Assembly: GCA_013399875.1 (NCBI GenBank)
Contig: VXAZ01007537.1
Coordinates: 938,862 to 1,002,861 of the forward strand
DNA: 64,000 nt
DNA from: Gymnorhina tibicen
Lineage: Eukaryota; Chordata; Aves; Passeriformes; Artamidae
Direction of reading: 5' to 3'
Position 1 is the stretch's first letter. Each line of letters begins with the position of its first letter. The notes under the pieces were generated by a model, which saw only the letters and a list, made by a program, of their open reading frames with translations, did no database searches and had not been told where the DNA came from. A program made the translations under genes and the position numbers. This document shows, piece after piece, positions 1 through 13,331 of the stretch.

Positions 1-3000
1 ATGGCAACATTCTGGGGCCTGGGGTACAAGGAAAGCTTAGCTTTACTTTGATTGCACTAGCTCTATTTAACATCAAGTGGAGCTTTGTTGTTGCTGTTTT
101 GAGGGGTTTGGGGTTTTTTGTTTCTTCATTTGTTTTCTTTCTTGAGGGTTTGGCCTTTTAGAAAAGAAAAAGGTGTGTAATGTGTAACAACATAACAAAA
201 GTCAATAGATACTGTTTCTGCAGTTAAAAAAAAGAAAAAAAAATCACGCCTGCCTGCTTTTCTCAGTCAAAACTAATACTGTCCATCAGGTGTGCAAGGA
301 ATTCAGCCAGTAGCACTAAATCCTGAGACACTAGCTGGTTAGGTAACATCCAAACATGTCTCAAACACAACACGAAAGAGATTGATTTACTGCTTTCCCT
401 GCAGCCAGAGCTGTTTCCATAGAAATAGCTTTGGGTTGCTTCCTGGTTTCATGAGTCCTTTATATACCTCTGGTACACTGTGTCATGGCATAAGTGAAAA
501 ACATGTAAAGACCTGATTCTCTCTCCCTTGAAAAAACTTTACACTGGTGCTAATTAGGAAATGTGATTGAATTATTCCTGATCTGCAGTCCTCTTAATGG
601 ACTAATATTGCTTATTTTCCTTTAAGGAGATGAACAGAAATTCTACTGCTTGCAATACATTCAGAAGAAATTAATATAAACTTTTTTACATTAAACTGAA
701 TTTCTTACAGTATATATTTTTACATTTTTGCATTTAAAAAATGTAACCATTTTAATAGTAACTTGGAGCTATGCGATCCTATTGTATTCAGAATAGTTAT
801 GACAGCTAATGTTAAAAACAAGAATAAGCATTGGTTTTCTTTCCCCTTTTTACATAAATATGAAAGTTTTATTATTCATCAAAATGCAACATTCAATATT
901 ATTCATAAAACAAAAGCATCCTCATGTATTAGCTTGGTGGTTTCTTATGCATAAGTAATTATTTAATTAAAAATTTTCAAAACAGTCTGCTTGCATTGCG
1001 TTCCTTAAGCTATAATACTTCACCTCATGAAAGCCGTCAGAAATGCTAAGTACAACAGCCCACCCTGAACAAGACCATGCCCTATCAACTTACAGCAGAT
1101 GTCATTATCTTATTTATTTCTCAGAAAACCAAGGCTATAATGATTGGAGAAATCAGGCATAAATACATAAAATGATGACTATAATTTCTTGATAGGCAGA
1201 ATAATAAGATATATACCAAAGATATACACTTATAATTGACCCTTATAATGCTCTTATAAATATTTTGGATGAACTGTGTTCTGTGCTAATAAAAGAGAGT
1301 AATGCTGACATATGAGATTGCTAAAGATTTGCAGCATTCAATGCCTTCAAATTCAAAATGTCTGTTTCTTCTTTTGTGTCATTTTTCTGGTGTTACATGC
1401 TAAGGTTGCTAAAGACCCACCTGAAAGCACTTATGCACATGCCTGTTCCATACCTGCTTACTAAAGTTCTTAAGCACATTCCTCAAATCCTCTTACAGTC
1501 AATAGGAATTGCACGTATACCTAAATAGTGAGACAAGTTTGAAAGGACAGTCCTTTCTTAGAGGAGATCTTGTTCAAAAATTAATATTTAGAAAGAAATT
1601 TCACTGGATTTGAACTGGCTTATGTTTTTCAGAAGAAACCTGTTAAAATAGAAAAAAACAATCACTGTGTCGGATAACAGGGACTTGGTAGGGAGATTGT
1701 AATGTGTCTACTAAAACTAAAAAGGATCCTCTCTTTCAGATAATTGAATTCTTGGTCATAGTTGTGCTCCATTGGGAAGAATGTTGATGTGCCACTTTGA
1801 TGGAATGTATTAACTAGCAGTTGTGAAATCACAGTAATGAGAATAGTTTTTATTTCCTGTTTCAATGATCCTACCACCATATGGAAGCTGGCTTCGGTTA
1901 TGCTGTCCTACATGAAGTAAAAGAGCATCAGTATCACAAACAGACTTGGGACATGATTCCTTGTAGATGAAATTAATTGAAAGAGGAACTGATCCTTCCT
2001 GAATAAGGCCAAATAAATGCAAGGAAAAAATAATGGAAGAAAATGTCTTCCCTTTATTTTTGTCTTATATCCATTTAATGTTCCTGGACAGTGGCTTCAT
2101 GAAAATTACTCCTGCTTCTCTTTAGTTACTGTGCATTTGTTACCATACTCTCTGCTGCTTAAAGTGGCTAGAATGCTACTCGTACCAGAGTACACTTTAC
2201 AAATTTCTTGATATGTTTGCAGTACAGATCAATCAGTAAATGGGATGTGAAAGTGTTCTACCAAACTATTTCTTAAAATAATCCAACTCTGTCAGATTAG
2301 TCAAATTAAGACTTTGAAAAACATGGATTTATTCCTTTGTTAAACTCAAAAGTCACATGAATCTTCTTCATCGTCTCCTTTGTACTGGGAGAAATTCATC
2401 TCCCAGGCAAACATTAGTTTTATCTAAGATTTATTAGGTCCAAAATTCATGTCTGATCATCCAAGCAAGGATCTTGAGAGACAAGTAACTGTATTTCCAG
2501 AGCATTTGGTTGGTGAGGCATTCCTGATGCTAGGGCACTCCCGACTCTGAGGAGGCATTGAAGTGTTTCAATATAAATGTAACACTAATGGTGATGGGAG
2601 AATAGGCTTTGGATTTGCATTCAAAAATAATATGGAAAAAAATTAGAGATTCTGACAACCAAAGTGGACCAAAAAAAGGATAAAGCTCTCCAATATCTCA
2701 ACACAGAGCATCTCTCTTCTGAAATATCTACAAGTAAATATGTCCATGTTTGTTTCTAAAGCAGAATATGCTGAGCAATATTTCATGCATGTGACTGCTT
2801 GCTATTGTTGTTCAGGCAGCAGTGAAGCTGTTTTATGTTGTTCATAAAGCTTCTTTTAGCAGAAGTGAATTTTTCAGATGTCTGATATCTGCCACTGGAA
2901 ACATTCTGAGTGCATTTTAGGAACTGTAGAGCTGTAGCCCCAAATTAGCCATTTCCTTAATTTTGGGATATCTGTTGAATGTCCATTGTACTTGCCCAAC

Positions 3001-6000
3001 CATATTAAGAGAACAGAGTAAAGAAAGATAGTGTGTTTTGGGCAAGAATTTTGAAATGTAGTTGCATTCCACACTGGGGGAAAAAAAAGAAGCTTTGATG
3101 CGTCGATGAAAGGGAATAGCATCCTTACTCCAAGGCAGACTGTCTAGTGGTCTGCCCCCAGCAGAGATCACAGAAGCCCTGGTATTTCAAGTCACACACA
3201 ACAGTCTGGCAGACAAGTGTGCCAAGAAAGTAGGAAAACCTGCCAGACAAGTCCTATAAGGCTCCTGTCCGGATTCTTTTATTTGAATTTTATCACTGCC
3301 TCTTTCCATGAATCTTCATCATTTTGATTATCTGAAAATTCTGAGGAAACAGAAATTCTGTTCAAGTGTATTTTCATATAATGAGATTCATAGAGTTTAT
3401 TCCTGTTGTTCATGCTCACTGTAACATGGTGATTTCATTAAAATTATGATATTATGAACACTTGAACAAGGAGAAAATCAAGGCAATCTTCCAAAAAGAG
3501 CAGAAATTGTGCTGAAACTTTAATAAGCATTTTACTATAAATGTGGAATGCAAATATTTGGATACTATTTTGGTAAAAAAATCGCAACTGCCAAAGCCTA
3601 AATATGTGACCAAATTTTGTCTTTGTAGATATAAGAGTGCCTGCAAGAGCAAATTTAACTGTAGAATGAAGTATCATTCTGTGAGATGTTCTGAAAAGAT
3701 AGTAAATTCTTGCAAGAAGAGAAAAAAAAGTATGAAAAGCAAGGCTGAGTGAGACTGAGTGTTGGGAAGGAAAAGTGTTCACTGCATTGCATTGAGATCC
3801 TCAGACAGCTATTAAGCGTTTCTGCTGTTTGTTGTCACCAATAGCAGCAGCAGTAACCAAGCAAAATTGAGAGAAATGATAGAGATCTTTCTTTATTCTT
3901 CCCCAGGGAGTGGATCCTCTCTGGGAACCCGCAGTTTTAAGAAGTGCTGTATTTCCAATCCTTTTTAGCCGGCACAGTTATTGCATGAGCATAAGCATTG
4001 TGTAAAATAACTGCGAATAATTTCTTTTCTTTGTGTAACAGCAGATCTTGATGTACATTTATTTTGTTTTTACAAGGAAAATAAGCCAAGGGGTTTGCAA
4101 AAGCCCAATACCAGGTGGTGGTTTTATTGCCATCTACTGCACATAATGGTAATAATCTATATTGATAGTTTAATATGGAAATATTGTTATGTCCTGTTAA
4201 AATGCAATAAGTATCATGTTTTACAGAGAAGTTAAAGAATTTCTTGGGAATATAATCATTATGTGCACATGCCAAACCAGAGTAGGGGAAAGGGAAGACA
4301 ATTTAGTTTTCAGGCAGTTCAGATAGATGGGTTGCCAAGAAGCTAGAATACTTAATTCACATAGAAATACGTGCACATCCAAAGGCTTTGGAGATGCAGA
4401 AGACACCTCATAAACCTCTATACTTATCCTGCTTGGAGCACAATGTTTCCAAGTTCTGTAAGAGACTTCCTTATGTACTGGTGGGAAGGTCGTCACAGTG
4501 TCTTGGAAGAAGGAGGTTGTTAAAGTTGACTGTTTCACAGTCTCTCTGGAAGAGTGAGATTAGCAGCACGCAATGCACACAAGCAATTAAGCCCATAAAT
4601 AAAGCAAATGTCCCAGCTTGCATCAGAAAGATGAATACTCTTAGAACATTATTAAGCAGAAATCCTTCCTCATTGATATTCACCATGTAGAAGGCAGTAT
4701 CCATGGCAGGAACTCTGTCAGGTATAAGCTCACTGGAAGCTGATTCTGCTTCTGACATTTCACCAAAGCTGGGTGGGTGCATGCATTTCAGGACTGAGGA
4801 CATTTTTCTTTCTATATGTTTTTAATTACAGTAACATTTGGCTGCACCATGTACTGAAGATGGGGCTGAGACATGATATGACCAAGTGAACATGACATTC
4901 CCTGCACCTTAGGGCAGTTTAACATTAATTAGAGCCATCAAATTGCATTATTATCCTATTTGGTTTTGATTTTCATGGATTTCATAATGACTTCAGAGCC
5001 ATTATGTTTCTGAATACAAGCCTGTGTGTCACAAGTGGGTCCATACCCAATTCGAATGTGAATGTCTACAAGGGCTGGCACCTTGTGTTTTAGATACAGG
5101 TTTTCCAACTCCTTTTAGTTGCTATGAACAATTACAGAGACTGAAAGGAGAAATTAACCATGTTATATTTTACAGTCCTCACACTTCTTAGTCTGAGAAA
5201 CTGTCACTCACCTTTGTCTCCATTTGCTAATGTACTGTTTTAGTAAGGTCAAAGAAGTAAAGAGATCACAAGCATAGCAGTAAAGCATACACTCTTCCTG
5301 TCCTGTTTATTGGTGCTAACTCTAAAATCCTGATTTGACATCTCTATCTTTATTTCACACACTAAGTTACTCCAGCAAACTATTTTTTTTTTAATAATGT
5401 AATTTCCCAGCTTTTGGATATCATGTCTGTCAGAAGAGAAACTCAAAGGGTCTTTTGTTTTCATCGTCTGTATAGTGTATTTAGTCCTTTTAGAATTACT
5501 TGGTAGCTGTCCTTCTGCCAGTACTCTGCTGCATCTTCAATGGGGAGCCAATATATCTGGGGAAGAAACCGTTCTTGCCAGTGATGTTTCATCACGGCTT
5601 CTTTTCAAGATGCATTTTGGTTTTTTTTTTTTACCTTTTTTCTTTTCTGTGAACAAATTACTAGGGAATCCTTTCCATTTCCGCTAATGGAAAAAGAGGA
5701 AAACAAGATAGTTACTGTTTCTGGCAATCTGGTTATGACTGCACTTGAAGAAGTATTACTGCAGATATTTTCAGGATTTAATGGTTTAGGCTTTAACTAA
5801 GCTGCAGATCTTTTGGAGATGCAGGAACTTGATTTTTCAGAGACAATGAAGAATTTCATATTGAGCATCTAAGCTTAGTAACCTTGATAAAAAATCTTTT
5901 CGTTAAAATTATGATGCTGATGTGAGAACAAGGGAAGAATTGTTAATGGAAACAGATTTAGAAAACTATGCACAGAAGGAAAGGAACAAACCTCTAACAG

Positions 6001-6194
6001 ATCAGTATGTTCAAGTAGTGAAAATATAGTATTATCTATCCTACTTTTAAAAGAAGTGACTCATAAAAACAGTCCTGAACCAAGCTTAATCAATAAATAT
6101 AGACAGAGTGGAGTAGTACTCTCTACTCTCTAATGTTCTATAAGTAATTAAAAAGGAGGTTGGAGAATTAAATCTCAGCAGTTACAGAGATACC
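1..6194. other. AT-rich unique sequence, no gene recognised
   Basis: I see no interspersed repeat, RNA gene or convincing exon in this stretch. Short ORFs occur on both strands at a density expected for AT-rich DNA. The most protein-like one, on the minus strand at 4471-4803, is listed separately. Short homopolymer runs (A at about 226-241, T at about 5383-5391 and 5622-5632) are the only simple repeats. It could be intergenic or a long intron. Confidence 0.6.
4471..4803 (-). other. Unidentified 110-codon ORF with one hydrophobic segment
   Basis: The frame begins with ATG in an adequate context (AAAAATGT, A at -3) and is open for 110 codons. Residues of about 52-85 form one long hydrophobic stretch that would suit a membrane helix, starting around VLRVFIFLMQAG. 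I do not recognise the protein. Two further reverse-strand ORFs of 105 and 112 codons (4221-4538 and 3937-4275) follow in other frames. In DNA this AT-rich, several ORFs of about 110 codons are expected by chance in 64 kb, so this is only a candidate. Confidence 0.12.
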
Positions 6195-6336
6195 AATCAC
6201 AGCAAATCACGGCATAGTCTGAGTTGGAACAGAGCCACAATGATCATCGAGTCCAGCTCTTAAGTGAATGGCCCATACAGGGATCAAACCTTGGTGTTAG
6301 TGGTACCATACTCTTGCCAACTGAACTGTTCTCAGA
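6195..6336 (-). mobile_element. TguSINE1-type SINE (tRNA-Ile head, CR1-like tail), reverse strand
   Basis: On the reverse strand the sequence opens with a tRNA-Ile-like head. The A-box region reads CAGTTGGCAAGAG, followed by GGTACCACTAACACCAAGG. The B box is GGTTTGATCCC (forward 6280-6290), and the tRNA 3' part is TGTATGGGCC. Behind it comes a short tail related to CR1 3' ends (forward about 6195-6265, with the forms gagttggaac and atgatcatcgagtcc). This head-plus-tail design is that of zebra finch TguSINE1. The copy is diverged and its tail end is indistinct. It is a retroposed SINE, not a working tRNA gene, because the acceptor stem does not close and CR1 sequence follows. Confidence 0.8.
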
Positions 6337-7277
6337 GTTTAACGTGACCTTTTTACATTTTTAAAGAAAAGCAGAATAAAGGCCCCAGTTATGCACGTAA
6401 AATGGTATTAAATACAATCCAGGTTTGTTAAAGGTAGGTCATACCTTTGATATTATCATTCCTTGATAAAAACCCCTTATTTTTCTAGATAGAAAAAAAA
6501 ATCATTATCTCTCACCCTTCTTAACACAACACCCCAGGCACAAAATATTATTTTTTTTGGAAAAGACTGTGAATAAGACAAGAATTTAAAAGAAGAAAAA
6601 TTGAGTAAAAGAAAAGTTATGTTTTGTGTTGAAAGAGTAATTTCAGGTTGAGGAAGGCTACTACTACCATCAGTGTTGCAAGTTATCTCTTTCAAAAGAC
6701 TCTTTATGAATTTGACAGAAAAGGGAGGAGTGGGTGAAAAAAACACATAAAAAATTTTTCTCTAAATACCAAAGAAAGACAGTTACCCTAGTTTATGATT
6801 TCTTGATTTTTGCCTGTTGCTTGCATAATGCTCTGCTGTGCAATATATTGTTTCTTTTCTTTGACTGCTATATTTCATACAAGCAAGCCATCCTCTGAAG
6901 TTCAAAAAGAATACTCACATCACTTAACTTATGCATAAAATATTTAAATATTTTGTTTGAAGAGTCCTTCACATCGAAGAAAATTTGCAAAATTTGATAT
7001 ATATAAATCCTACTACCTGGAATAATTAATGTTTTCCTCATTCTGAGTCTTAAAGATGAGTTGACATTGTGATGTTTCACCCCTGAATTTCTTAGTTGTT
7101 GTTACTGCTAGTCAGATCTGTGAAATTATTTAAACTATTTTTTTGGTATTTAACAAACTGTACTGTTCTCTTGGAAGTGACTTTATTTCTCTTAATAGTG
7201 AAAAGGATAAAAAAAATTAAAATTATTTATCTTTGTATAAGTTTATAAAAGTAGAAAGAACATTGAGTATGATGCCT
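6337..7277. other. AT-rich unique sequence, nothing recognised
   Basis: A gene-free AT-rich stretch with short ORFs only. No repeat family, microsatellite or RNA gene was recognised. Confidence 0.55.
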
Positions 7278-7564
7278 TGTTGGGACTACCTAAAAACAGA
7301 AGCTAGACGAAATTAAGAGAATAAAAAGTAGTTATGTTTATTGAAGGGCCTTCAGCTATATTCTGGGCAGACGAAGCCCACCCAGAGGCTACACCCAAAA
7401 ATGGACAACCAGATCACGAGTTTCCATATTTTTATAAGTTTGGTCCATTTGAATATTGGGGGTTAATTCTCCAATTACAGCTTCAGGTAATGAAGTCACT
7501 TTCCCCAGGTTTGCTCCCCGCAACTCACTTTTTTTTACATTTCTCAGGGTCTGAAACAGTAAAG
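7278..7564 (-). mobile_element. Partial endogenous-retrovirus LTR (R/U5 end), reverse strand
   Basis: On the reverse strand this reads as the 3' part of an LTR. It has a polyadenylation signal AATAAA (forward TTTATT at 7337-7342) in the setting CCCTTCAATAAACATAAC, then a U5-like segment ending GGTAGTCCCAACA, which is TG at forward 7278. The upstream U3 part is not recognisable here. The fragment abuts the complete LTR at 7565, which may have landed in it. The match is to bird ERV LTRs in general; the family is not named with confidence. Confidence 0.6.
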
Positions 7565-8273
7565 TGTTGTCCTGGTTTGAGACAAATTCAGAGGAACACC
7601 CGAAATGAACATCCTCTGATAGAAGGCAGGTTGCAACCACCCCCCCCACCACCAGGTTCAGGAAGAAATTCCTCAGAGGAAAGTGAAAGGAAAAAAAGTA
7701 TTTATTTAACAAGTAAAGTGCACTCAGGCATGGAAAAAGAATAATGCTGAATAATAAAACCTCTCGCTGTGGAGAGAACCTGGTAAATTTTCAGAGTCCT
7801 TTGTGGGTGTGGTCTCTCTCCTCCCTGGAGATGGAATTCAGTGTGGGGGGGGCCCTCTGGGCCAGTGTAAGGTCTCCCGGTAAGGTTCTGATGTTTTGGT
7901 GTTCTGAGCAGTTCCAGAAGAGAAAAAAAGAAGCCAAAGTCCCAGGGAAGCAAAGGAGTTTAACTCTCCATCTCTTTCCCAAGAAAAGGAGCCAAGAGCT
8001 GGGAAAAGCAGGAAGGTGCTTTCCTCCACTCTGCAGCAGCAGCAGCTATCTCTGTGTCCTTGAACACAAAACTGCTTTGAAAAGTCTGCCTGGCTTTTTT
8101 TCTTTCTCTCGGACACAGTTTTAAAGGCACAGAAAGGCACAGGATCCATGTCTGGGCATAGAGTAGGCAATAGGGGATACAACATCATAAAGTCACCACA
8201 AGACAGGTGTCCTTGGTTTCCAGGCCTAGAGGAATTGTTTTGTCTGACCAAAATGGGAGAACAGTAGCTAACA
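7565..8273 (-). mobile_element. Solo-type endogenous-retrovirus LTR, reverse strand
   Basis: The block starts TGTTGTCCTGG and ends GTAGCTAACA on the forward strand, so on the reverse strand it begins TGTTAGCTACTG and ends CCAGGACAACA, with the TG...CA ends of LTRs. Internal landmarks fit a reverse-strand LTR of about 709 bp: a TATA-like CTTTAAAAC (forward about 8117-8127) and an AATAAA signal (forward TTTATT at 7701-7706). It is GC-richer than its flanks. Overlapping ORFs of 83-137 codons in this block are by-products of that composition. I could not find a matching target duplication at these edges, so they may be off by a few bases. No retroviral genes are attached. Confidence 0.7.
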
Positions 8274-8645
8274 CCTTACATGGAGTTTAGAGTTATACAC
8301 TAAATAATTACAGGATACAAATACGTGAAAAATATAAAAGCTAAAATTCCAAAGCATCAAGTAAGCAAAAAAATCCCTATCTAAAAGCCCTGCAACATGT
8401 AATAAAGCATGAATGCAACAAAGAAATGTAATAATGTTAGCAGTTATACAAACTGTTTAATTAGAGACGAAAGGAGACTCAGAGATTCTCTCTGTGGCAA
8501 GTATCACTGGAACTCCACATAGCAAAAGAATGCTTGATAAAAGAGATGCAGAATTACAGAGTTGAAATACTGATCTATTTTTACTCTTTCAATCACTTCA
8601 AGAAGAAAGATCTATTTACAGAATTATAAAGTAATTGAATTATGT
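8274..8645. other. AT-rich sequence between LTR and CR1
   Basis: No feature recognised. It could contain the diverged U3 part of the LTR fragment at 7278-7564 if that element was split by the LTR at 7565-8273, but no alignment could be made by eye. Confidence 0.4.
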
Positions 8646-9310
8646 AAAATGGACAGGATCTAGAGAGGTCTAGACAGATGCACACTTTTTCTCAAAGCCA
8701 GTTAGAACCCAGACAGGATTTGTGCAGGAAAATCCTGAATATCTGCAAGGATGGAGACTTCACAGTCTCTGTTGAAAATGGTTTTTATTTGACCATCTTC
8801 ATGGTAATTCCAAACGCCACCCCTCCACCCCACTTCCTGCTGCTCTCTTCAAGTCAGTTTCCTATGTCCTAGTAAGGACATTTAATAATATTGGCCCCTA
8901 TATTTATCCCTGAGGGATTCTCCCAGTAACCATCCAGACATTATATTGTCTATCACAGGACACTGGGCCTAGTGATGCAGCCAGTTTCCTCAGCCCCTTC
9001 CATGTATCTAATTCCTATATCATCAATTTCACTCTGAGGGTACCATGGGAGACACTGTCAAACACCTGACTTGAGCCAAGGTGTCGAACACTTCCCCAGC
9101 CGTACACAAAGACAGGCAGCAATCAGTTGATCAGGCACTATTTGTCTCACTCTCTTGATTGCAAGTCTGCCCTTGACCTTCACATTCTCTGCCATCTCTC
9201 CCTTGTCTGAGCATAGTAAGTAACCCCCCTAATTAACATGAAGGAATTGATGCCAATACATTCTAGCAATCTCCTGAACTGTTTGCATCCAGGCCTGTTC
9301 TCTTCCTAGC
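8646..9310 (-). mobile_element. Degraded CR1 LINE fragment (3' end plus part of RT), reverse strand
   Basis: Two parts of one old CR1 are readable in the order expected for a reverse-strand copy. Around 8735-8800 is the 3'-terminal region, with AAGGATGGAGACTTCACA matching the CR1 antisense hallmark 'ggatggagactccaca'. From about 8880 to 9180 is the reverse-transcriptase region, with GCCAGTTTCCTCA and GGGAGACACTGTCAAA (9047-9063) matching the segment around the RT palm. Stops and indels break every frame. The section between RT and the 3' end is shortened, so the copy has an internal deletion. It is among the more diverged CR1 copies here. Confidence 0.72.
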
Positions 9311-12300
9311 AGATACTGGGATGGTGGAAGCCTGTTATGAATTCTAGGTTCTGTGATCACGAATATCTTTCCAAGTCTCAAAGGAAGGCTTTATTTTAGT
9401 GCCTCTTTCAGATACAGCCATCAATAGGATACATTCCTAGATAATTATTTTCAAAAAAGTGTGCCAGGATGTTAAATTCAAAATACAAACTGCACAGAAA
9501 ATTATTTTAGAATTTCCCAAGAGTTTTGAATAATCCAACTATTTTTCTTTACCTGAATTTTGCCAAATATTCAGACAGAATACAAGATTTTCAAATCATT
9601 CATTAAACAAAACTTTGACTTGTCCAAATCTGCACTAACCTAGATATCCTGAACACATTAAATGGGGTGGTTGTTTTCATTGCTTGTATGAAATATTTTA
9701 TATAAAATATTGGTTATGAGATTTTCTTTCTGTCCTTGATCAAAAGATGCTGTTAATGTTGACATCTACACACTATGTGTTACTTCCAAATGTCTGGTAC
9801 TATTGATATTAATACATCATAACAAAGAAAGAATCAAGATAGATTGGAAAGAATTAGTTTGAGCCACAAGAATGGTGTTTCAGACCAGGACTTCCTGGGT
9901 AGAGCCTATGTGAGTAAATGTCTGGATGAAAATTATGGTTATTTAGACATAGTCTAAGAATTATCAGTTTGTTCCATCCATGACAAACTCTTGTCCCGTA
10001 AGGCTTTACATAGGGCCTAAAACACTAGAAAAGAATTAAAATAGCTTTCTTTCTCTATACTGAAAGAGGACAATCAAGAAACAAAAAAAACCAGAGAGCA
10101 CAGAAGAACTTGTGAGGAAACAAAACTGGTATATATGCTTTTTATGAACTAAGTAATTTAGGGATTCAAGATGAGCCTATTGATCAAGGTCTGATAATTT
10201 TGCACAATAAATTTATATTATAGCTTAAGAACTTTTAAATTTCATGCTTTCTCATGAATGCAAATAATATCTGCTTTTAAATCATAATATAACAAACCTA
10301 AAGTGATGCACTGAACTTCATTCCCCAGACTAACAATATTTCAGGCACATTTTTGGCTACATTTTTATTGATTTCCTATTGCTCAAGTGGATAAAATGTT
10401 TCCTGATTTCACCTGAGAACAGTAAAGGTAAAAGTGCAGAAATGTCTGCTTTTAAAAGCAAACACTTTGGTTTTCAGATTAATATCTAAGATTTAGCTTT
10501 TATGTCTCTTTTTAGTAATTGAAATAGAAATTTCTTTTTTTCTTGCACATCTAAATAGGATTTAAAAATATCTATACTTTTCAAAGACAAACAGCTTTTA
10601 CTCGGGTGGAGTTAGCCTTCACATTTAATCTCTTTGCTTTAAAAAGTTCATAACATTATTAGCAATTATTCAGTATTCTTTTGCAAATGCATATATATTT
10701 CACAAAGCTAAAGGAAAGAGACAAAAGGAAATTTTTAAAGTATTAATAATAAATAATTTTTAAAAACAATTTAATTTATGACATGACTAGTATTTTTCAA
10801 AAGGAAAATAAGAGTATTGAATGTCAGATTTACCTAATTTCTGAATTTCCGTTAAAAATTTGAAAGGTCGAAACCACTTGCTTTTTTAAAGAAATGGCAA
10901 ACTGTATACAAGAGTATTCTCAAACAGGAGAATAATCTGACCTGAAATAACAACAGTATTTTCTATGCAAGTAAAGCAAATTTTGGGAGGTTCAGTGAAA
11001 CGAATTTCTACTATCTTCATTAATAGACTATTGCAACTATCCAGACATACTCTTTTTTTGATTTAAATGGTTGTGTTAACCTATGTGACCCTAGAAAGTA
11101 ATGAAATGAGATGTTCAGTGGTTTTCAAGCATTGGTACTTGCAGAAAACTTTAATGTTTTGACAACAAAGAACCTCTTTATATTGAGGCTAAAAGGATTA
11201 AATATGTTAGAATAAGATACTTCCTGTTGGCAGAAAGCACCTTTAGGACATGAGCTGTGCTTGTCACAAAATTTGTGCATTTGTCAGATTGTTTCATGCC
11301 AGAAAATTGCGGCTTCCTCATGAAAGTAGACACAATAACTCCAAAAGATAACACCCAGAGAGACTGGTCAGAAAAAAATAAAACAAAAAATCTGAATATT
11401 GGTTGCTCAGAAATTAATGGAAAAAATTTAATGCAGTCCTGGCTCTGACTTTATCAAGACTCAGGATTTACATGTGGAGGGTTTTTTCACAGTTAAACAT
11501 TTGCTTGGCCTTTCCTCAAGCTTTGGTACCTAGACGTATTTTTTAACTATCAAATGAAAGCACTATTTTCCCTTTGAAGGGATGCAGCCAGCATAAAGGA
11601 AATATTTCAATTTTCAATTTTTTTTTTGGTTGTTGGTTATTTTTATTCCATGTCAATAAAATTTGCAGCAATTACTAAACAAGGTATATTTTGAAATTTC
11701 ATTACTTTTATTTTGTTTGTTTCCTTTTACTTTCCCACCTAGGCCTACTAGCTTTTGCCATGTTTGTGAAATTTACCCCTCATTCACAACTGAGAAAAAC
11801 TACATCCTGATGGGCTTAGTTTGAATGTTTTTTCCACATTCTTCCTTTGCCCAGCAGAGAACAAATGGTGTGGTGGGAAGCCTTCTACAATTGTTTAAAA
11901 AAAAAAATTAGAAAAATAAATAACAAGAAAAGCCCTTTTCATGATTTTTCAACAAGTAGGAATCTGAAAAAATCAGAAAACTGCTGTTATTTCTTAGAAC
12001 CTCTGCAATTCCTTATTCACTATCTTAGGCAATGATTGAAAAATGCAATTAGGCATCACAAATGTGAGTCACATATCCTTAGATACCACCATCAGTGTCA
12101 AGCCAACCAAGAAAATATCTGCTTTTTATGTCTTTGTGTTTATGTTTTAAGCAAAGATTCAGAAAAAATTATTCTGTTCACTGTTTTGGTTTTGAACTTT
12201 TTTGTTTTTACTAAAGTTGGCCCATTTCAGGTATAAGCCAAACTTGTTTGCAGTATGAATGTTATTTCTTTGTTTCAGTATAAGATTATGATTAAACACA

Positions 12301-13298
12301 AGTATTTTCAGTTATGTCAGTTTTGTTCTCCTTTTCAGGTTATATAGAAAATAATGAAGTCCCATGAGACATTAAGAAGTAGAGTGCAAGCATTTGAGAG
12401 ATGTTTTATTATTATATAGATACTTTCTTCACATACTTTTAACATTTCTTTTACTCTGTTGAAATTTTAATCACGGTCAATTTCTGCAAAATTTATGTCA
12501 AACCACTTTCAATACTGTTAAAATGCTCTTTAAACTGAAAAAACCCCAAAAGCAATCACTGGAATTTATATTGGAAGCAATTTTCAGTGAATCTGCCCTT
12601 TTCACCCCAAGGAATTTTACAGGATATTGTCTTTTAAGGGTTATATCCAATATCATTAATCTAATATAAGGTGGGAAAAATGATATCTCCATCCCTTTGT
12701 CTATTAATTGCTATTTCCTTGATTCTGGTATTGCCTAAAAAATTGTAATCAATTGACAGTAGTACTTTGCCTTAAATAGAAAATAATTGCTTTCTACTAA
12801 TTCGTCATTCAGACAGTCATGACAACACACTTCGTTTTCATGTAGGACAGGTCACCTCACTGCAGTCTTCAGACTTGTATCTGGGCACACTTCCAATCTC
12901 CAGTTTATGCCCTGGATTCAGCAAATCAATCTTAAAGTTTAGTGCTCACAGAATAAAAAAAAATGTTGGCATGTGTTTTCTGCTATGTTCGTGCTTCACG
13001 ATTCTGCTGGATCAGCTGTAGAGTAATGGAAATTACTCATTTGCATCTGCTTTCTTTGCAAAATATGAATGATGATTGTTTGCAAAATGCTATGATTATA
13101 GTGTAAACAAAAATAAACAACTGCTTTATACATTTTAGCTATTTTACTTTTACCTTTTTTTGATGTTTTGGGCAGTCTTTTTGGCAGTGTCAACTTCTTT
13201 TTTCTTACACAGACACTACAATATCTGTCATAATTCTGGTAGGCACTATGGACACTGCAAAATGAGCCTTAAAAGCTTGGAGTGGGAGGGTCTGGTTG
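9311..13298. other. AT-rich unique sequence, no gene recognised
   Basis: Nearly 4 kb of AT-rich DNA with no recognisable repeat or exon. Short T- and A-rich runs occur (for example about 11619-11629 and 11898-11909). ORFs are 62-66 codons at most. Confidence 0.55.

Positions 13299-13331
<33 letters not shown>

Noticed and set aside
7334..8251. Cluster of ORFs of 83-137 codons as genes
   Set aside because: All fall within the two LTR pieces and overlap each other in several frames.
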